Shown piece after piece: positions 9,704-18,116 of a stretch of DNA of 64,000 nt (positions are counted from its first letter, which is position 1; the number at the start of each line of letters is the position of its first letter). This stretch comes from DATAFF01 sp963744915. Its GTDB lineage: Bacteria > Pseudomonadota > Alphaproteobacteria > Rhizobiales > Aestuariivirgaceae. The position numbers and the translations under genes are program-made. The stretch covers positions 185,746-249,745 of the forward strand of contig CAVUUY010000008.1 of assembly GCA_963744915.1 (NCBI GenBank), read 5' to 3'. Below the pieces are notes generated by a model. That model worked only from the letters and a program-made list of their open reading frames with translations, did not search any database and was not told where the DNA came from.

Positions 9704-10213
9704 ATGATGAGCGCCGACCGCATTGAGATACGCCGCCTCGTACAAACCGACGCCGTCCTATATCGGGGCATTCGGCTGGAGGCCCTCCAGGCTAACCCGG
9801 AAGCGTTCGGTAGTACTTTCGAGGTTGAAAATGCACAACCTCTGAGTTGGTTCTCGGATCGGCTCGGCGCTTCTACAATGCTCGGCGCGTTCCGTAACGC
9901 AGAGCTGGTCGCCGTTGCCGGCTTCGCCGTCCAGCAGGGCCAGAAAAGTGCGCACAAAGGCATACTTTGGGGCATGTACGTTCGACCTGGCGCAAGGAAG
10001 GCCTCGGTCGGTCGCCGGCTAGTTGAAGCGATATGTGATCTCGCACGTCAACAGGTTGAGCTCATCCAACTCAGCGTCGTGCGGGACAATGAGCAAGCAC
10101 GAAACCTGTACGCGAGGCTGGGCTTTCTGGAGTACGGCGTGGAGAAGAACGCACTAAAGCAAGACGGTCGCTACTACGACAATGTTCTTATGGCAAAGGA
10201 TCTATTGCGATAA
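9704..10213 (+). CDS. GNAT family N-acetyltransferase
   Basis: The 169-residue product has the GNAT fold pattern: an N-terminal IEIRRLVQTDAVLYRGIRLEAL stretch, then a central strand and acetyl-CoA loop (GMYVRPGARKASVGRRLVEAI, about residues 90-110), and the C-terminal motif IQLSVVRDNEQARNLYARLGF. The pyrophosphate loop, ARKASVG, departs from the usual Q/RxxGxG/A. It should transfer an acetyl group from acetyl-CoA to an amine, but the substrate cannot be told. Two ATG codons occur in a row at the start. It is a single gene flanked by intergenic repeats. Confidence 0.88.
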   Translation: MMSADRIEIRRLVQTDAVLYRGIRLEALQANPEAFGSTFEVENAQPLSWFSDRLGASTMLGAFRNAELVAVAGFAVQQGQKSAHKGILWGMYVRPGARKASVGRRLVEAICDLARQQVELIQLSVVRDNEQARNLYARLGFLEYGVEKNALKQDGRYYDNVLMAKDLLR

Positions 10214-10308
10214 TCCTAGCAAAAGCGCTGTTGAGGGCGACTACCGCGATTGCACTTTATTGCAACCGTTACTTTCGTGACGTTTCGATATGATTGTCTG
10301 CGCAGGGG

Positions 10309-10460
10309 CTGATTGCGGAAGTTGACCCTGGTCACCGAGGTCCGGAATTGGCCCAAAAGGGACCTATAGGCATGTCGGCGAATGTCAACACATTGGGGGT
10401 GAAGCGGACTCTATCGGAAAGCTGCTCATCCGGCGGCCGTTGACCCTGAGCGGTCATTCC
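10309..10460 (+). repeat. Intergenic GTCCGC repeat, copy 2 (degenerate)
   Basis: This 370-bp gap between GNAT and esterase genes holds a degenerate copy: GTTGACCCTGG, TTGGCCCAAAAGGGAC, TGAAGCGGACTC and CGTTGACCCTGAGCGG. The rest of the gap shows no gene. Confidence 0.4.
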
Positions 10461-10582
10461 GGTAGCCCGGCTTTTCTGAGGCCCTGGTCAGACGATTCCG
10501 GACTTCAGACGGTCTCTGGCAGAGTATCAACCGCGCGCCGATATGGGCTTAGGCGTCGCTCAACCTCGGCTGCTCAAGTTCT

Positions 10583-11593
10583 TCATGGCGGTGCGAGCTT
10601 CATGAGAGCAAGAGCGGCACGACCATTGGGCCCATATGGGTTGCCAAGTGACTCAGCCATCTCGTCGTGAAAACAATGCAGACCGCTTATCAGCTTGGCC
10701 GGCTTGCCAGCTGCCGACACTGCCGAAGCAAAATCACGGCTTTGCCGCTGAAACTCTGGCGTTTCGAAGGTGCCGTAAGTAACCACTACAGTGGCATTCA
10801 GCTTGTCGATATGACGCTGCGGGCTCATGGCATCCTCCATCTTATCGGTGAAAGCCACGTATGACCGGCGCCAAGAAAGTCTGACTGGCTTCATATCGAA
10901 CATACCGCTCATGCATAGACCACCCTTTACCGTGTCGACAGGAAGTCCGAAGTCCTTTTGCCAATCGGTCACCAAAGCAACGCCGCACAGGTGGCCGCCG
11001 GACGAATGCCCGCCGATATAAAGTTGCGATGCGTCCCCATCAAAACTTGGAGCATTATCGAAGATCCATGCGATGGCGCGGCGAATCTGACCAGCCATTA
11101 CTTCAAGATCGCCCTTGACGCTCCGCAAAGAGGTGAAATCAAGCACTATGAAATGGACCCCCGCATGAACAAACATCTCTGCCGGATATGCGGATACTCT
11201 GGCCGATCCACTCAGCCAAATTCCTCCATGGATGAAAACAAATATCGGCGCCTTGGACCGGCGCGACTTGTAGATGTCGAGTTTCTCAACCCCCGTTGGC
11301 CCGTAAGCCATCCGTATCGGCTCCCCGATCCTCTCTCGCACCTCATCGCTCTTTGCTGCCAAGCGCTGCGCGATCTGGTCAAGATGCGGTTCGTAGTAAT
11401 ACTGATTGTAGGCCGCATCGAGTTCGAGCTGATCGTAGTCCATGAAAACTGCTGGCCCTCTTTGGTGCACCGGCGGGCCGATTTGACATTTTGGCTGCTG
11501 CGCGAGAGTTGGCCTTGAGCAGAAGGCGGTCGCGCCGGCTAAGACCGCCCGCCTGCTGAGGTAGCCTAGTCGAGATGCAACCGAGAGCGACAT
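10583..11593 (-). CDS. Alpha/beta hydrolase, kynurenine-formamidase/BD-FAE-like esterase
   Basis: I place the start at ATG 11593, preceded by CAGGAG, which gives 336 residues; the frame extends upstream to 11737 without a better site. The N-terminus has SRRAVLAGATAFCSRPTLAQ, which looks like a twin-arginine or Sec signal, so the enzyme is probably exported. Catalytic elements are the oxyanion motif HGGIW, the nucleophile elbow GHSSGGH and a C-terminal His in LHCFHDEM. The preceding MDYDQLELDAAYNQ segment resembles arylformamidase-like hydrolases. It should hydrolyse a small ester or amide, with substrate unknown. Confidence 0.8.
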   Translation of the reverse strand: MSLSVASRLGYLSRRAVLAGATAFCSRPTLAQQPKCQIGPPVHQRGPAVFMDYDQLELDAAYNQYYYEPHLDQIAQRLAAKSDEVRERIGEPIRMAYGPTGVEKLDIYKSRRSKAPIFVFIHGGIWLSGSARVSAYPAEMFVHAGVHFIVLDFTSLRSVKGDLEVMAGQIRRAIAWIFDNAPSFDGDASQLYIGGHSSGGHLCGVALVTDWQKDFGLPVDTVKGGLCMSGMFDMKPVRLSWRRSYVAFTDKMEDAMSPQRHIDKLNATVVVTYGTFETPEFQRQSRDFASAVSAAGKPAKLISGLHCFHDEMAESLGNPYGPNGRAALALMKLAPP

Positions 11594-11780
11594 GGCTAAC
11601 TCCTGCAAAGGGTTTGTCACAGAAAGCAAGGGATACGCTAGCACCTCGCAAAAGACATGCGTAGGCAGCAATGGCGAAGTCGGCATTGATACTTCACGAC
11701 GAGAAGGCGCAGTGGCTTCATCAAGAACTGCGGGCACAGGTCAAGCATCTGAAGGCAAATGGCCCATCGCGACAGCCTGC

Positions 11781-11877
11781 ATGTCAGCGTTTTCCGCTGC
11801 TTTCGGGGCATGAGCGGACATACCCCAACATTCGCGGAATCGACGAGAATGACCCAAACCGGAACTGTCCGCGATAA
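11781..11877 (+). repeat. Intergenic GTCCGC repeat, copy 3
   Basis: This is the clearest copy: TTTCCGCTGCTTTCGGGG, then CATGAGCGGACAT, then AATGACCCAAACCGGAA and CTGTCCGC. It lies in the 340-bp gap ahead of the cyclase-TPR gene, where no other gene is visible. Confidence 0.6.
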
Positions 11878-11936
11878 ACTCCCCAGCACTCAGCCAATAC
11901 AATCCAGCTGACCACCTCCTGAGGTCACTAATTTCT

Positions 11937-14186
11937 ATGGTCGAAGAACGCGTCCAACGCCGGCTTGCTGCAATTCTGGCCGCCGATGTGGTCGGCTATT
12001 CGCGCCTGATCGGACAGGATGAGGAAGGAACGCTACGCGCTCTGAAGGCTGTTCAGGACGAGGTGATCGCACCGCAGATCGCGAAGCACCAGGGACGCAT
12101 CTTCAAGCTGTTAGGCGACGGAGTTCTCGCGGAGTTCGCGAGTATCGTCGAAGCGATGCGCTGCGCCATGGCAGTGCAGGAGGCAATGGCGGGGCGCAAT
12201 GCGGAAGCGGCCGAGAACCGACGCATTCGCTACCGTATTGGCATTAATCTCGGCGACGTGGTCGCCGAGGGCGACGATCTCTTCGGCGACGGCGTCAATG
12301 TGGCGTCAAGGCTCGAGGGTCTCGCCGATCCTGGTGGCATCTGTGTGAGCCGCACCGTGCGCAACGAGGTGCGTGACCGGCTACCGGTCGTCTTCGACGA
12401 CATGGGCGAAATCGCCGTCAAGAATATTGCCAGACCGGTGCGGACCTTTCGTGTCCGGCTAGAGGGCGCACCGCCACTGCCGGTGCGAGCTCCGACCAAA
12501 AAGGACTTTGCAGCGACCAAGTTGGCCGCAACGGCTGTCGCCGTACTGATTGCGATAGCGATTGCCGTCTTGTGGTGGCGGCCGTGGCAGACTGTACCTG
12601 CGATTGTCGCAAGTGGATCCTGCAGGCCGGTCCCCGACCGACCATCCGTGGCGGTGTTACCATTTGCCAGTCTCAGCGCCGAATCCGATCAAGCCTATTT
12701 CGCCGCCGGGCTCGGCGATGATCTGATCACCCAACTGTCACAGATTTCGGGGCTGTTTGTCATCGACCGCAATTCGGCGGCAGGCTACAAAGACAAACAG
12801 GTCAAGCCGCGCGAAGTGGCCTGCGATCTCGGTGTACGCTACCTTCTTGAAGGCAGTGTGCAGCGTTCCGGCGGTCGCTTGCGCATCAATGTCGAACTCG
12901 TCGACACCGAGGCCGGTAATCATTTGTGGTCCGACAAGTACGACCGCGACGCCTCCGATGTCTTCGCCGTGCAAGACGACGTGATCTCCCGGGTCGTGTC
13001 GGCGCTCAGGGTGACGCTCAGCAGCGGCGAGCGGCAGCAGATCGCCCGCATTCCAACCACCAACCTAGAAGCTTACGACTATTACCTGAGGGCTGAGGAG
13101 GAAAACTTCTACAAGGCGGACTACCAGACCATCGGCCGCTCCCTAGGGTTTTATCATAAGGCGATCACCCTCGATCCGAACTTCGCTGATGCTTATGCCG
13201 GCTATGCCCGGGCGGCGGTCGAAATCTGGCGCCTCGACTTCGATTATGTGATGAGCCCTCCCGTAGCCCGCAAGGCGGCCTATGACGCGGCAGGCCGAGC
13301 GTTAGCTCTCGATCCCGGCAACGCCCGCGCCTTTGCCGCTCTGGCCATTCTGCAGCTCGGCGATCGGCGCTTCGACGAGGCAATTTCATCTGCCCACCGT
13401 GCCGTAACGCTCAACCCCAATGACGCCGAAGCGGCTGCTAACCTCGCTTTCGTACTGGCCTATTCCGGGCAAGCCGCGGGGGCCGTCACTGCCATCGAGC
13501 AGGCGCTGCGGCTCAATCCGGCGCCGTCACCCGGTTTCCAGCTGCTGGCTGGTAAAGTCTTCTACATAGCCCGGCAATATGATCGTGCCATCGCTGCGCT
13601 GGAAACGGTGCGCACCCTCTGGCCTTCCGTCGAAACCGTGCACGAGTTCCTCGCCGCCAGCTATGCCCGGACCGGCAAACTCGACCTCGCGCGCCGGGAA
13701 ACTGCGGCGCTGACCGAAGTCTATCCGGACAACAACCTTGCCCTCTATCGGCTGCACTACAGCAGTTACTACAAGGACGAGCAGGACCTCGGTGATCATC
13801 TCGATGCGCTTAAGCTCGCGGGCGTGGCGGCCTGGCCATTTGGGCTCGATCCCAAGTCAGTGGACCGGATTGTCGCCTCGGAACTCAAAGCGTTGGTTTC
13901 CGGGCAGATTTGGAGCGGCCGTATATGGGCAGGCCCGACAGGCCCAGGTGTAGAGTTCGTTCAGCAGGTCGATTCCGAGAATCGTATCGCTTACCGTACG
14001 CCCGACACCTTCATGACCGGCAATGTTCGCTTCGACGGCGAATCACTATGCGCCCGCTTCGAGGGCTTTCAGCGCGACCACTGGGCCTGCGGGGAAGTCT
14101 ACCGAAATACTGCTAATCCCGAGCGCGGCGGCGACTATCTCTATCTCGCACCGGTCCTACCGCGGTATTTCAGTCTCAAGCGCTAA
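11937..14186 (+). CDS. Class III adenylate cyclase with membrane segment, TolB-like and TPR domains
   Basis: The 749-residue protein begins with a cyclase catalytic domain (residues 8-180): LAADVVGYSRLIGQDEEGT, GRIFKLLGDGVLAEF and YRIGINLGDVV...GDGVNVASRLE. A proline-rich linker and one membrane helix follow (about 194-214). After that come a TolB/FlgO-like domain (PSVAVLPFASLS ... LVDTEAGNHLWSDKYDR), a TPR region (about 390-610) and a unique C-terminal domain of 110 residues. This cyclase-TPR architecture is abundant in rhizobia. It probably makes cAMP in the cytoplasm while the periplasmic TPR part senses or binds partners. The frame is intact, and codon use matches the neighbours. Confidence 0.9.
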   Translation: MVEERVQRRLAAILAADVVGYSRLIGQDEEGTLRALKAVQDEVIAPQIAKHQGRIFKLLGDGVLAEFASIVEAMRCAMAVQEAMAGRNAEAAENRRIRYRIGINLGDVVAEGDDLFGDGVNVASRLEGLADPGGICVSRTVRNEVRDRLPVVFDDMGEIAVKNIARPVRTFRVRLEGAPPLPVRAPTKKDFAATKLAATAVAVLIAIAIAVLWWRPWQTVPAIVASGSCRPVPDRPSVAVLPFASLSAESDQAYFAAGLGDDLITQLSQISGLFVIDRNSAAGYKDKQVKPREVACDLGVRYLLEGSVQRSGGRLRINVELVDTEAGNHLWSDKYDRDASDVFAVQDDVISRVVSALRVTLSSGERQQIARIPTTNLEAYDYYLRAEEENFYKADYQTIGRSLGFYHKAITLDPNFADAYAGYARAAVEIWRLDFDYVMSPPVARKAAYDAAGRALALDPGNARAFAALAILQLGDRRFDEAISSAHRAVTLNPNDAEAAANLAFVLAYSGQAAGAVTAIEQALRLNPAPSPGFQLLAGKVFYIARQYDRAIAALETVRTLWPSVETVHEFLAASYARTGKLDLARRETAALTEVYPDNNLALYRLHYSSYYKDEQDLGDHLDALKLAGVAAWPFGLDPKSVDRIVASELKALVSGQIWSGRIWAGPTGPGVEFVQQVDSENRIAYRTPDTFMTGNVRFDGESLCARFEGFQRDHWACGEVYRNTANPERGGDYLYLAPVLPRYFSLKR

Positions 14187-14189
14187 GCG

Positions 14190-14651
14190 TTACTGCGTCG
14201 TAAGCTCGGCGCTGATGCGCTGCCAGTTCTTGTCTCCCTGATCCCGCGGCAACGGCGGATCTACGAATTCGGCGCTCGCCACCAGATAGAGTTTACCGTT
14301 GACGATCTGCCACTTGGTCGGCCAGATGTTCACTTGTGTGTGCCCTTTCCCGTCGGAGACACCATCGGCGCAAAAGCCGCCGTACTGCGGCGCATAAGAA
14401 ATGGGACTAGCCGCAAAAAGCTTACGATGCTCCTCGCTCGCAAAAAGCCAAGTGGCACCCAGCCAGTTGTAGGAATATTTTTCCGAGCCTTTCATGGCTT
14501 TATTGTCAGTGAAGTAAGCTACGGTGTCATAACCTTCGATCGCCACATTGCCGAAATAGCCGATATTGACCTCGCCAGCTTGCGCCGTTGCGGCGGCGCC
14601 TGACAGGAGGCCTACTGCGGCGACAGTCCGTACAACCCATTCGATGTTCAT
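14190..14651 (-). CDS. YHS domain-containing secreted protein
   Basis: ATG 14651 is preceded by AAGGAG, so I prefer it to the upstream frame start. The 153-residue product has a signal peptide (ending near TAQA). A YHS-type domain follows: VAIEGYDTVAYFTDNKAMKG, then SYNWLGATWLFASEEHRKLF and YAPQYGGFCADGVSDG. YHS domains are often metal-linked, but the ligands are not certain here. It lies 32 bp downstream of the ankyrin-repeat gene on the same strand and is likely co-transcribed. Its stop is almost back to back with that of the cyclase-TPR gene. Confidence 0.88.
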   Translation of the reverse strand: MNIEWVVRTVAAVGLLSGAAATAQAGEVNIGYFGNVAIEGYDTVAYFTDNKAMKGSEKYSYNWLGATWLFASEEHRKLFAASPISYAPQYGGFCADGVSDGKGHTQVNIWPTKWQIVNGKLYLVASAEFVDPPLPRDQGDKNWQRISAELTTQ

Positions 14652-14683
14652 GGAATTGCTCCTTCGACGCATGACACGATGTG

Positions 14684-15274
14684 TCATTTCCTGCGTTTGT
14701 TGCATTCCTTCCACCACCATTCGCCAGCGACTTCCTTCGGCTGACAGATGGCGCCAGCTTTAATGAGGACGTCCACAGTGTCCCATTTTTCGACCGCGCC
14801 GGCCTGGGAGAGCGCGGTGAAACCATTGGCCTCCGCCGCTTCGATATTGGCGCCCTTGTCAATGAGAAGACGCACGATGTCAGTACGGCCATCTTCTGCC
14901 GCAACGATGAGCGGTGTGGTGTGATAGCGATTCTGGTTGTCATCGATGGCGGCGCCATGTTCGATAAGCGCCGCGACCGTATCAACATGTCCACCGTAGG
15001 CAGCGGCATGCAGGGGTGTCAGTCCGCGGTCGTTTCGCGCCTCGATCGCCGCGTGCCGGTCGAGAAGCAGGCCAACAATCTGGGTTTGGCCTGCCAGCGC
15101 CGCGGAGATGAGCGGGGTCTCGCCGGTTGGCTCGCGGTCCTCAATATTCACGCCTTGATTGAGCAGGTTACTCACGACATTGACGTTGCCGGCTCTTGCC
15201 GCGTCATGGATTGGATTGGCCATGGCCGAAACGGCAAACAGGCTGCCCAGCCCGATTGCCGCAAAACGGATCAT
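14684..15274 (-). CDS. Ankyrin repeat protein, secreted
   Basis: From ATG 15274 the protein has 196 residues with a short signal peptide (MIRFAAIGLGSLFAVSAMA). About five ankyrin repeats follow, marked by NPIHDAARAGNVNVVSNLL, TGETPLISAALAGQTQIVGLL, RGLTPLHAAAYGGHVDTVAAL, TTPLIVAAEDGRTDIVRLL and NGFTALSQAGA. It is a protein-protein interaction module, probably periplasmic. The following YHS gene suggests a small two-protein unit. The open frame extends further upstream to 15538, but the signal peptide fixes the likely start. Confidence 0.85.
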   Translation of the reverse strand: MIRFAAIGLGSLFAVSAMANPIHDAARAGNVNVVSNLLNQGVNIEDREPTGETPLISAALAGQTQIVGLLLDRHAAIEARNDRGLTPLHAAAYGGHVDTVAALIEHGAAIDDNQNRYHTTPLIVAAEDGRTDIVRLLIDKGANIEAAEANGFTALSQAGAVEKWDTVDVLIKAGAICQPKEVAGEWWWKECNKRRK

Positions 15275-15440
15275 AGCGAGCGCACCAGTGGCTCTCTTTA
15301 AACGTAGATTGTACAAGAATTGATGCGGGCTAATCATCCCGTCTAACCCTGACCATCCGAAAGCTGGACCGGCCGGTCGTAATATTACGCCCGATCCGCG
15401 GTTGGGAATAGCGAATAATCTTACCATGTTGAGGCAGGGT

Positions 15441-15560
15441 AGATGTCCGGACTTGGCCCTTCTGCGAAGGTAGGACGACAGCCACGGATTGGCCGCTTCC
15501 AGGGTGGAGCGGACTAACTGCGGACGTGGTGGGACCAACCCTCATGACCCAAGGTGACGC
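15441..15560 (+). repeat. Intergenic GTCCGC repeat, copy 4
   Basis: The 415-bp gap upstream of the molybdoenzyme gene carries GATGTCCGGACTTGGCCC, then GATTGGCCGCTTCC with GGAGCGGACT, GCGGACGTGG and CATGACCCAAGG. No gene is seen in the rest of the gap. Confidence 0.5.
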
Positions 15561-15689
15561 CGCAGCAAGAGCACCGCATTGAAGCCGCCTATAGACAGGA
15601 GTAAAATCAGACGCCTTGGTGACCGCGTAGTCCCGCGGCCCTATTTCGGGTCGCGGCTCCCACTACCCAAGCTCGGAGGAGGCGCCATT

Positions 15690-16856
15690 ATGTATGAAAT
15701 TCCGCGCAGAGAATTTATCATCAACGGCAGTGCGGCGCTAACTGCGGTAGCGTTGCTTCATGCATCTCGGGCTTATGCCTATCCAAGTCGGCCGGGCGAC
15801 GCCGTTGTTCCCTGGCTCGACCAGCCCACGGAAAATCCCAATAAGGTGGGGATTCAGACCCAACTTGTCTGGGAGGATCTGGATAGCTGGATAACGCCAA
15901 ACGAGAAGTTCTTCAGCATCTCGCATTTCAATCGGCCAACTATAGACGAGAAGACGTGGTCTCTTGAGATCGGGGGGTTGGTCAAGAAGCCCTTGAAACT
16001 GACGCTCGCCGATATCAAGGCGCGTCCGCGGCAGGAGGTCATTTTCACAGTGGAATGCTCGGGCAATCACGGCTTCCCCTTTTTTACTGGCGGCATTGGC
16101 AACGCCCGCTGGGCGGGCACTCCGCTCGCCCCTATCCTGACGGAGGCCGGCGTCCTTGAGAATGGCATCGAGGTGGTCTTCTGGGGCTCCGATGAAGGCG
16201 AGATCGCGCTCCATGACGATATCCGCGACATCAAGTTCAAGCAGAACTTCGCCCGCAGCATGTCGCTCGCGGACGCCATGGATCCCAAGAACATCCTTTG
16301 CTACGAGATGAACGGAGCGGCTCTTCCGGCGCCGAATGGCTTCCCGCTCAGGTTGATCGCGCCCGGCTGGTATGGCATCGCCAATGCCAAGTGGCTGAAG
16401 AGAATCGAAATTCGTGACCGCCGCTTCATGAGCCTCCTGATGGGTCGCAACTATGTCACCATTCGCGAGGAAGACCACAACGGCGAAACGATCTGGGCGG
16501 AGACATCGGTTGGCCGTACTCGACTTAAGTCAGCGCCGGCAAGGATTACTCGGGTAAACTCAAACTACAGAATTATCGGGGCCGCGTGGGGGGCTGCGAT
16601 TGATCGGGTGGAAGTCAAGATCGACGGCGGGGCGTGGGTACCGGCGGCCATTGATCACAGTGAAGAGGCGGAATTCGCCTGGAAATTATGGTCTCTCGAT
16701 TGGCCGAAACCCTCTCCCGGCGAGCACACCATCACATCGCGGGCCATTGATACGGCAGGACAAATTCAGCCTGCGATGGACGATCCGTGGATCGCGAAGA
16801 AGCGCACCTATTGGGAGAGCAACGGCCAGGTGACGCGCCGTGTTCGCATCGCCTGA
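15690..16856 (+). CDS. Sulfite oxidase-like molybdopterin oxidoreductase, Tat-exported
   Basis: ATG 15690 has a strong GGAGGAGG site 8 bp upstream, giving 388 residues. The N-terminus RREFIINGSAALTAVALL is a twin-arginine signal. A molybdopterin domain follows, with the expected cofactor cysteine in VECSGNHG and the region ILCYEMNGAALPAPNGFPLR. The C-terminal 110 residues form the Mo-co dimerisation domain (VEVKIDGGAWVPA ... SPGEHTITSRAIDTAGQIQP). The family includes SorA and SoxC, which oxidise sulfite or sulfane sulfur in the periplasm using cytochrome c, but no cytochrome gene is adjacent. The substrate is therefore open. Confidence 0.88.
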   Translation: MYEIPRREFIINGSAALTAVALLHASRAYAYPSRPGDAVVPWLDQPTENPNKVGIQTQLVWEDLDSWITPNEKFFSISHFNRPTIDEKTWSLEIGGLVKKPLKLTLADIKARPRQEVIFTVECSGNHGFPFFTGGIGNARWAGTPLAPILTEAGVLENGIEVVFWGSDEGEIALHDDIRDIKFKQNFARSMSLADAMDPKNILCYEMNGAALPAPNGFPLRLIAPGWYGIANAKWLKRIEIRDRRFMSLLMGRNYVTIREEDHNGETIWAETSVGRTRLKSAPARITRVNSNYRIIGAAWGAAIDRVEVKIDGGAWVPAAIDHSEEAEFAWKLWSLDWPKPSPGEHTITSRAIDTAGQIQPAMDDPWIAKKRTYWESNGQVTRRVRIA

Positions 16857-17049
16857 CAATGTTCGCCGAGATTGCCAGCAGATAGCCCTATCTAACCTAC
16901 TGACCTATGCCGTTGCGATGGCGATGCACTTCGTCATCGCCGATGAGAGTTCTGCTCGAGTAGTTCTATCCAGCCCATGATCAGGCAGATGGCTTCTTGC
17001 CGCGGCCCAGATCTTAGTCTGGCGATGGGTAGGGTTTATCAATTCGGCG

Positions 17050-17209
17050 GGACTGTCCAAGTATGACGTGCCCGAGTACTTCATCGCGCTCGACGCGTTC
17101 CCTTTGACCGCCAGCGGTAAAGATCCTGAAGAAAAGCGGACGCATCGCGCCGGCGCCCGTCCGCTTTGCCGCGCCGAACTGGTACCCGGGGGTCGCCCAA
17201 GTCTGCTAA
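17050..17209 (+). pseudogene. Acyl-CoA synthetase C-terminal remnant
   Basis: About 50 codons of the end of an AMP-forming acyl-CoA synthetase survive: LSKYDVPEYFIALDAFPLTASGK, the A10 motif region with its catalytic lysine. An extra A at 119-121 within 17119-17121 shifts the frame. In the corrected frame it continues ILKKSGRIAPAPVRFA and stops at 17209. The upstream 190 bp show no more of the gene. This is decayed DNA. Confidence 0.6.
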
Positions 17210-17239
17210 TGGCCCCATCGCTGACTTGACGCAATAAGT

Positions 17240-17300
17240 GACGGATGGCCGCTTTCGGGGTGAAGCGGACGTGCGGCGAATGTTCGGTGCCTGTTGACCG
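17240..17300 (+). repeat. Intergenic GTCCGC repeat, copy 5
   Basis: GATGGCCGCTTTCGGGG, then TGAAGCGGACGTG and CTGTTGACCGAAAC match the same repeat core as the copies at 9.5-15.5 kb. Confidence 0.5.
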
Positions 17301-17344
17301 AAACAGACCTCATCCAATTTGCCCATTTACCGATGTGTTGGCGG

Positions 17345-17822
17345 CTACGGCCAGATAACAGCGAAACGCTCAAGCACCACCTTCGAATACTCGTCAAAAA
17401 CAAAACCCTCTGCTGCCGCCTGGCGGCCAAAATATCGCATGTGCGCGTCGCGCCACCATGTCAGGGTGCGATCGCCCTCGCCCTCATAACAGGCGAATGC
17501 TGCATCGACTTCACCGAACGCGACAACGTCAACCTGGGTTGTTCGCACCACGCTCAACGGATCGCCCGTGCCATCGATAAGGACCCAGAGTTGTCCTGGC
17601 TCGGGAAACACCGGCTCTGCTCCTGTCTCGAAATCCCGCAGCAGGGTCGCTGTTGCGCGTTTCGGTCCACTGACAACGAGATTCGCCAGTTCGGTCGCAA
17701 GCGCAGCATCCGAGCCGCCAAACCTAAGTAATCGGTATTCATCCGGTATTTGAGGATACTTGCCCTGGAATGTTTTCCAAAACGCGTATGTTGTTGCCGA
17801 TTTCCTAACCTTTTTCGCTCAT
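17345..17822 (-). pseudogene. ASCH domain protein, frameshifted just after start
   Basis: The frame ending at 17345 encodes a typical ASCH domain: YAFWKTFQGKYPQIPDEYR, the signature ELANLVVSGPKRATATLLRD, then PEPGQLWVLIDGTGDP and RTLTWWRDAHMRYFGRQA. No start codon exists in that frame. An ATG at 17822 opens MSEK, and removing one base from the A/G run at about 17808-17815 joins it to VRKSATTYAFW. The gene therefore carries one indel within its first five codons. ASCH domains are related to the PUA fold and are thought to bind RNA; some members hydrolyse N4-acetylcytidine. Confidence 0.7.
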
Positions 17823-18116
17823 CAGACGCCTCGTGGCTCGCGCGCAGAGAGAGGGCGCGCTATCCATAAACGACGGCTCCCGTGTCACGGTAAACGCTGG
17901 CTGGCTGATGGCCGGTCCAAATGGTCAGGAACTGCGGAACCGTCATGACCATGGTCAAAACAGATTATGCTGCCCATTAGAGTGCGCAGCCTCGTGTCCG
18001 AGGGCGAGGCATGAGCGGTTCTATGGGGCGACTTTAACCTTTCCAAAGTGCGGCGCCGATGCTCCTGCCCCTGACTTCCTTCGCTTCATGTAGACGCGGC
18101 TGATGAGGCAAGACCA
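17823..18116. other. Intergenic, no gene recognised
   Basis: A plus-strand open frame of 86 codons exists here, but it lacks a ribosome binding site and any familiar motif. Confidence 0.3.

Noticed and set aside
17294..17731. 145-codon plus-strand frame
   Set aside because: It is opposite the ASCH domain, which is clearly coding on the minus strand.
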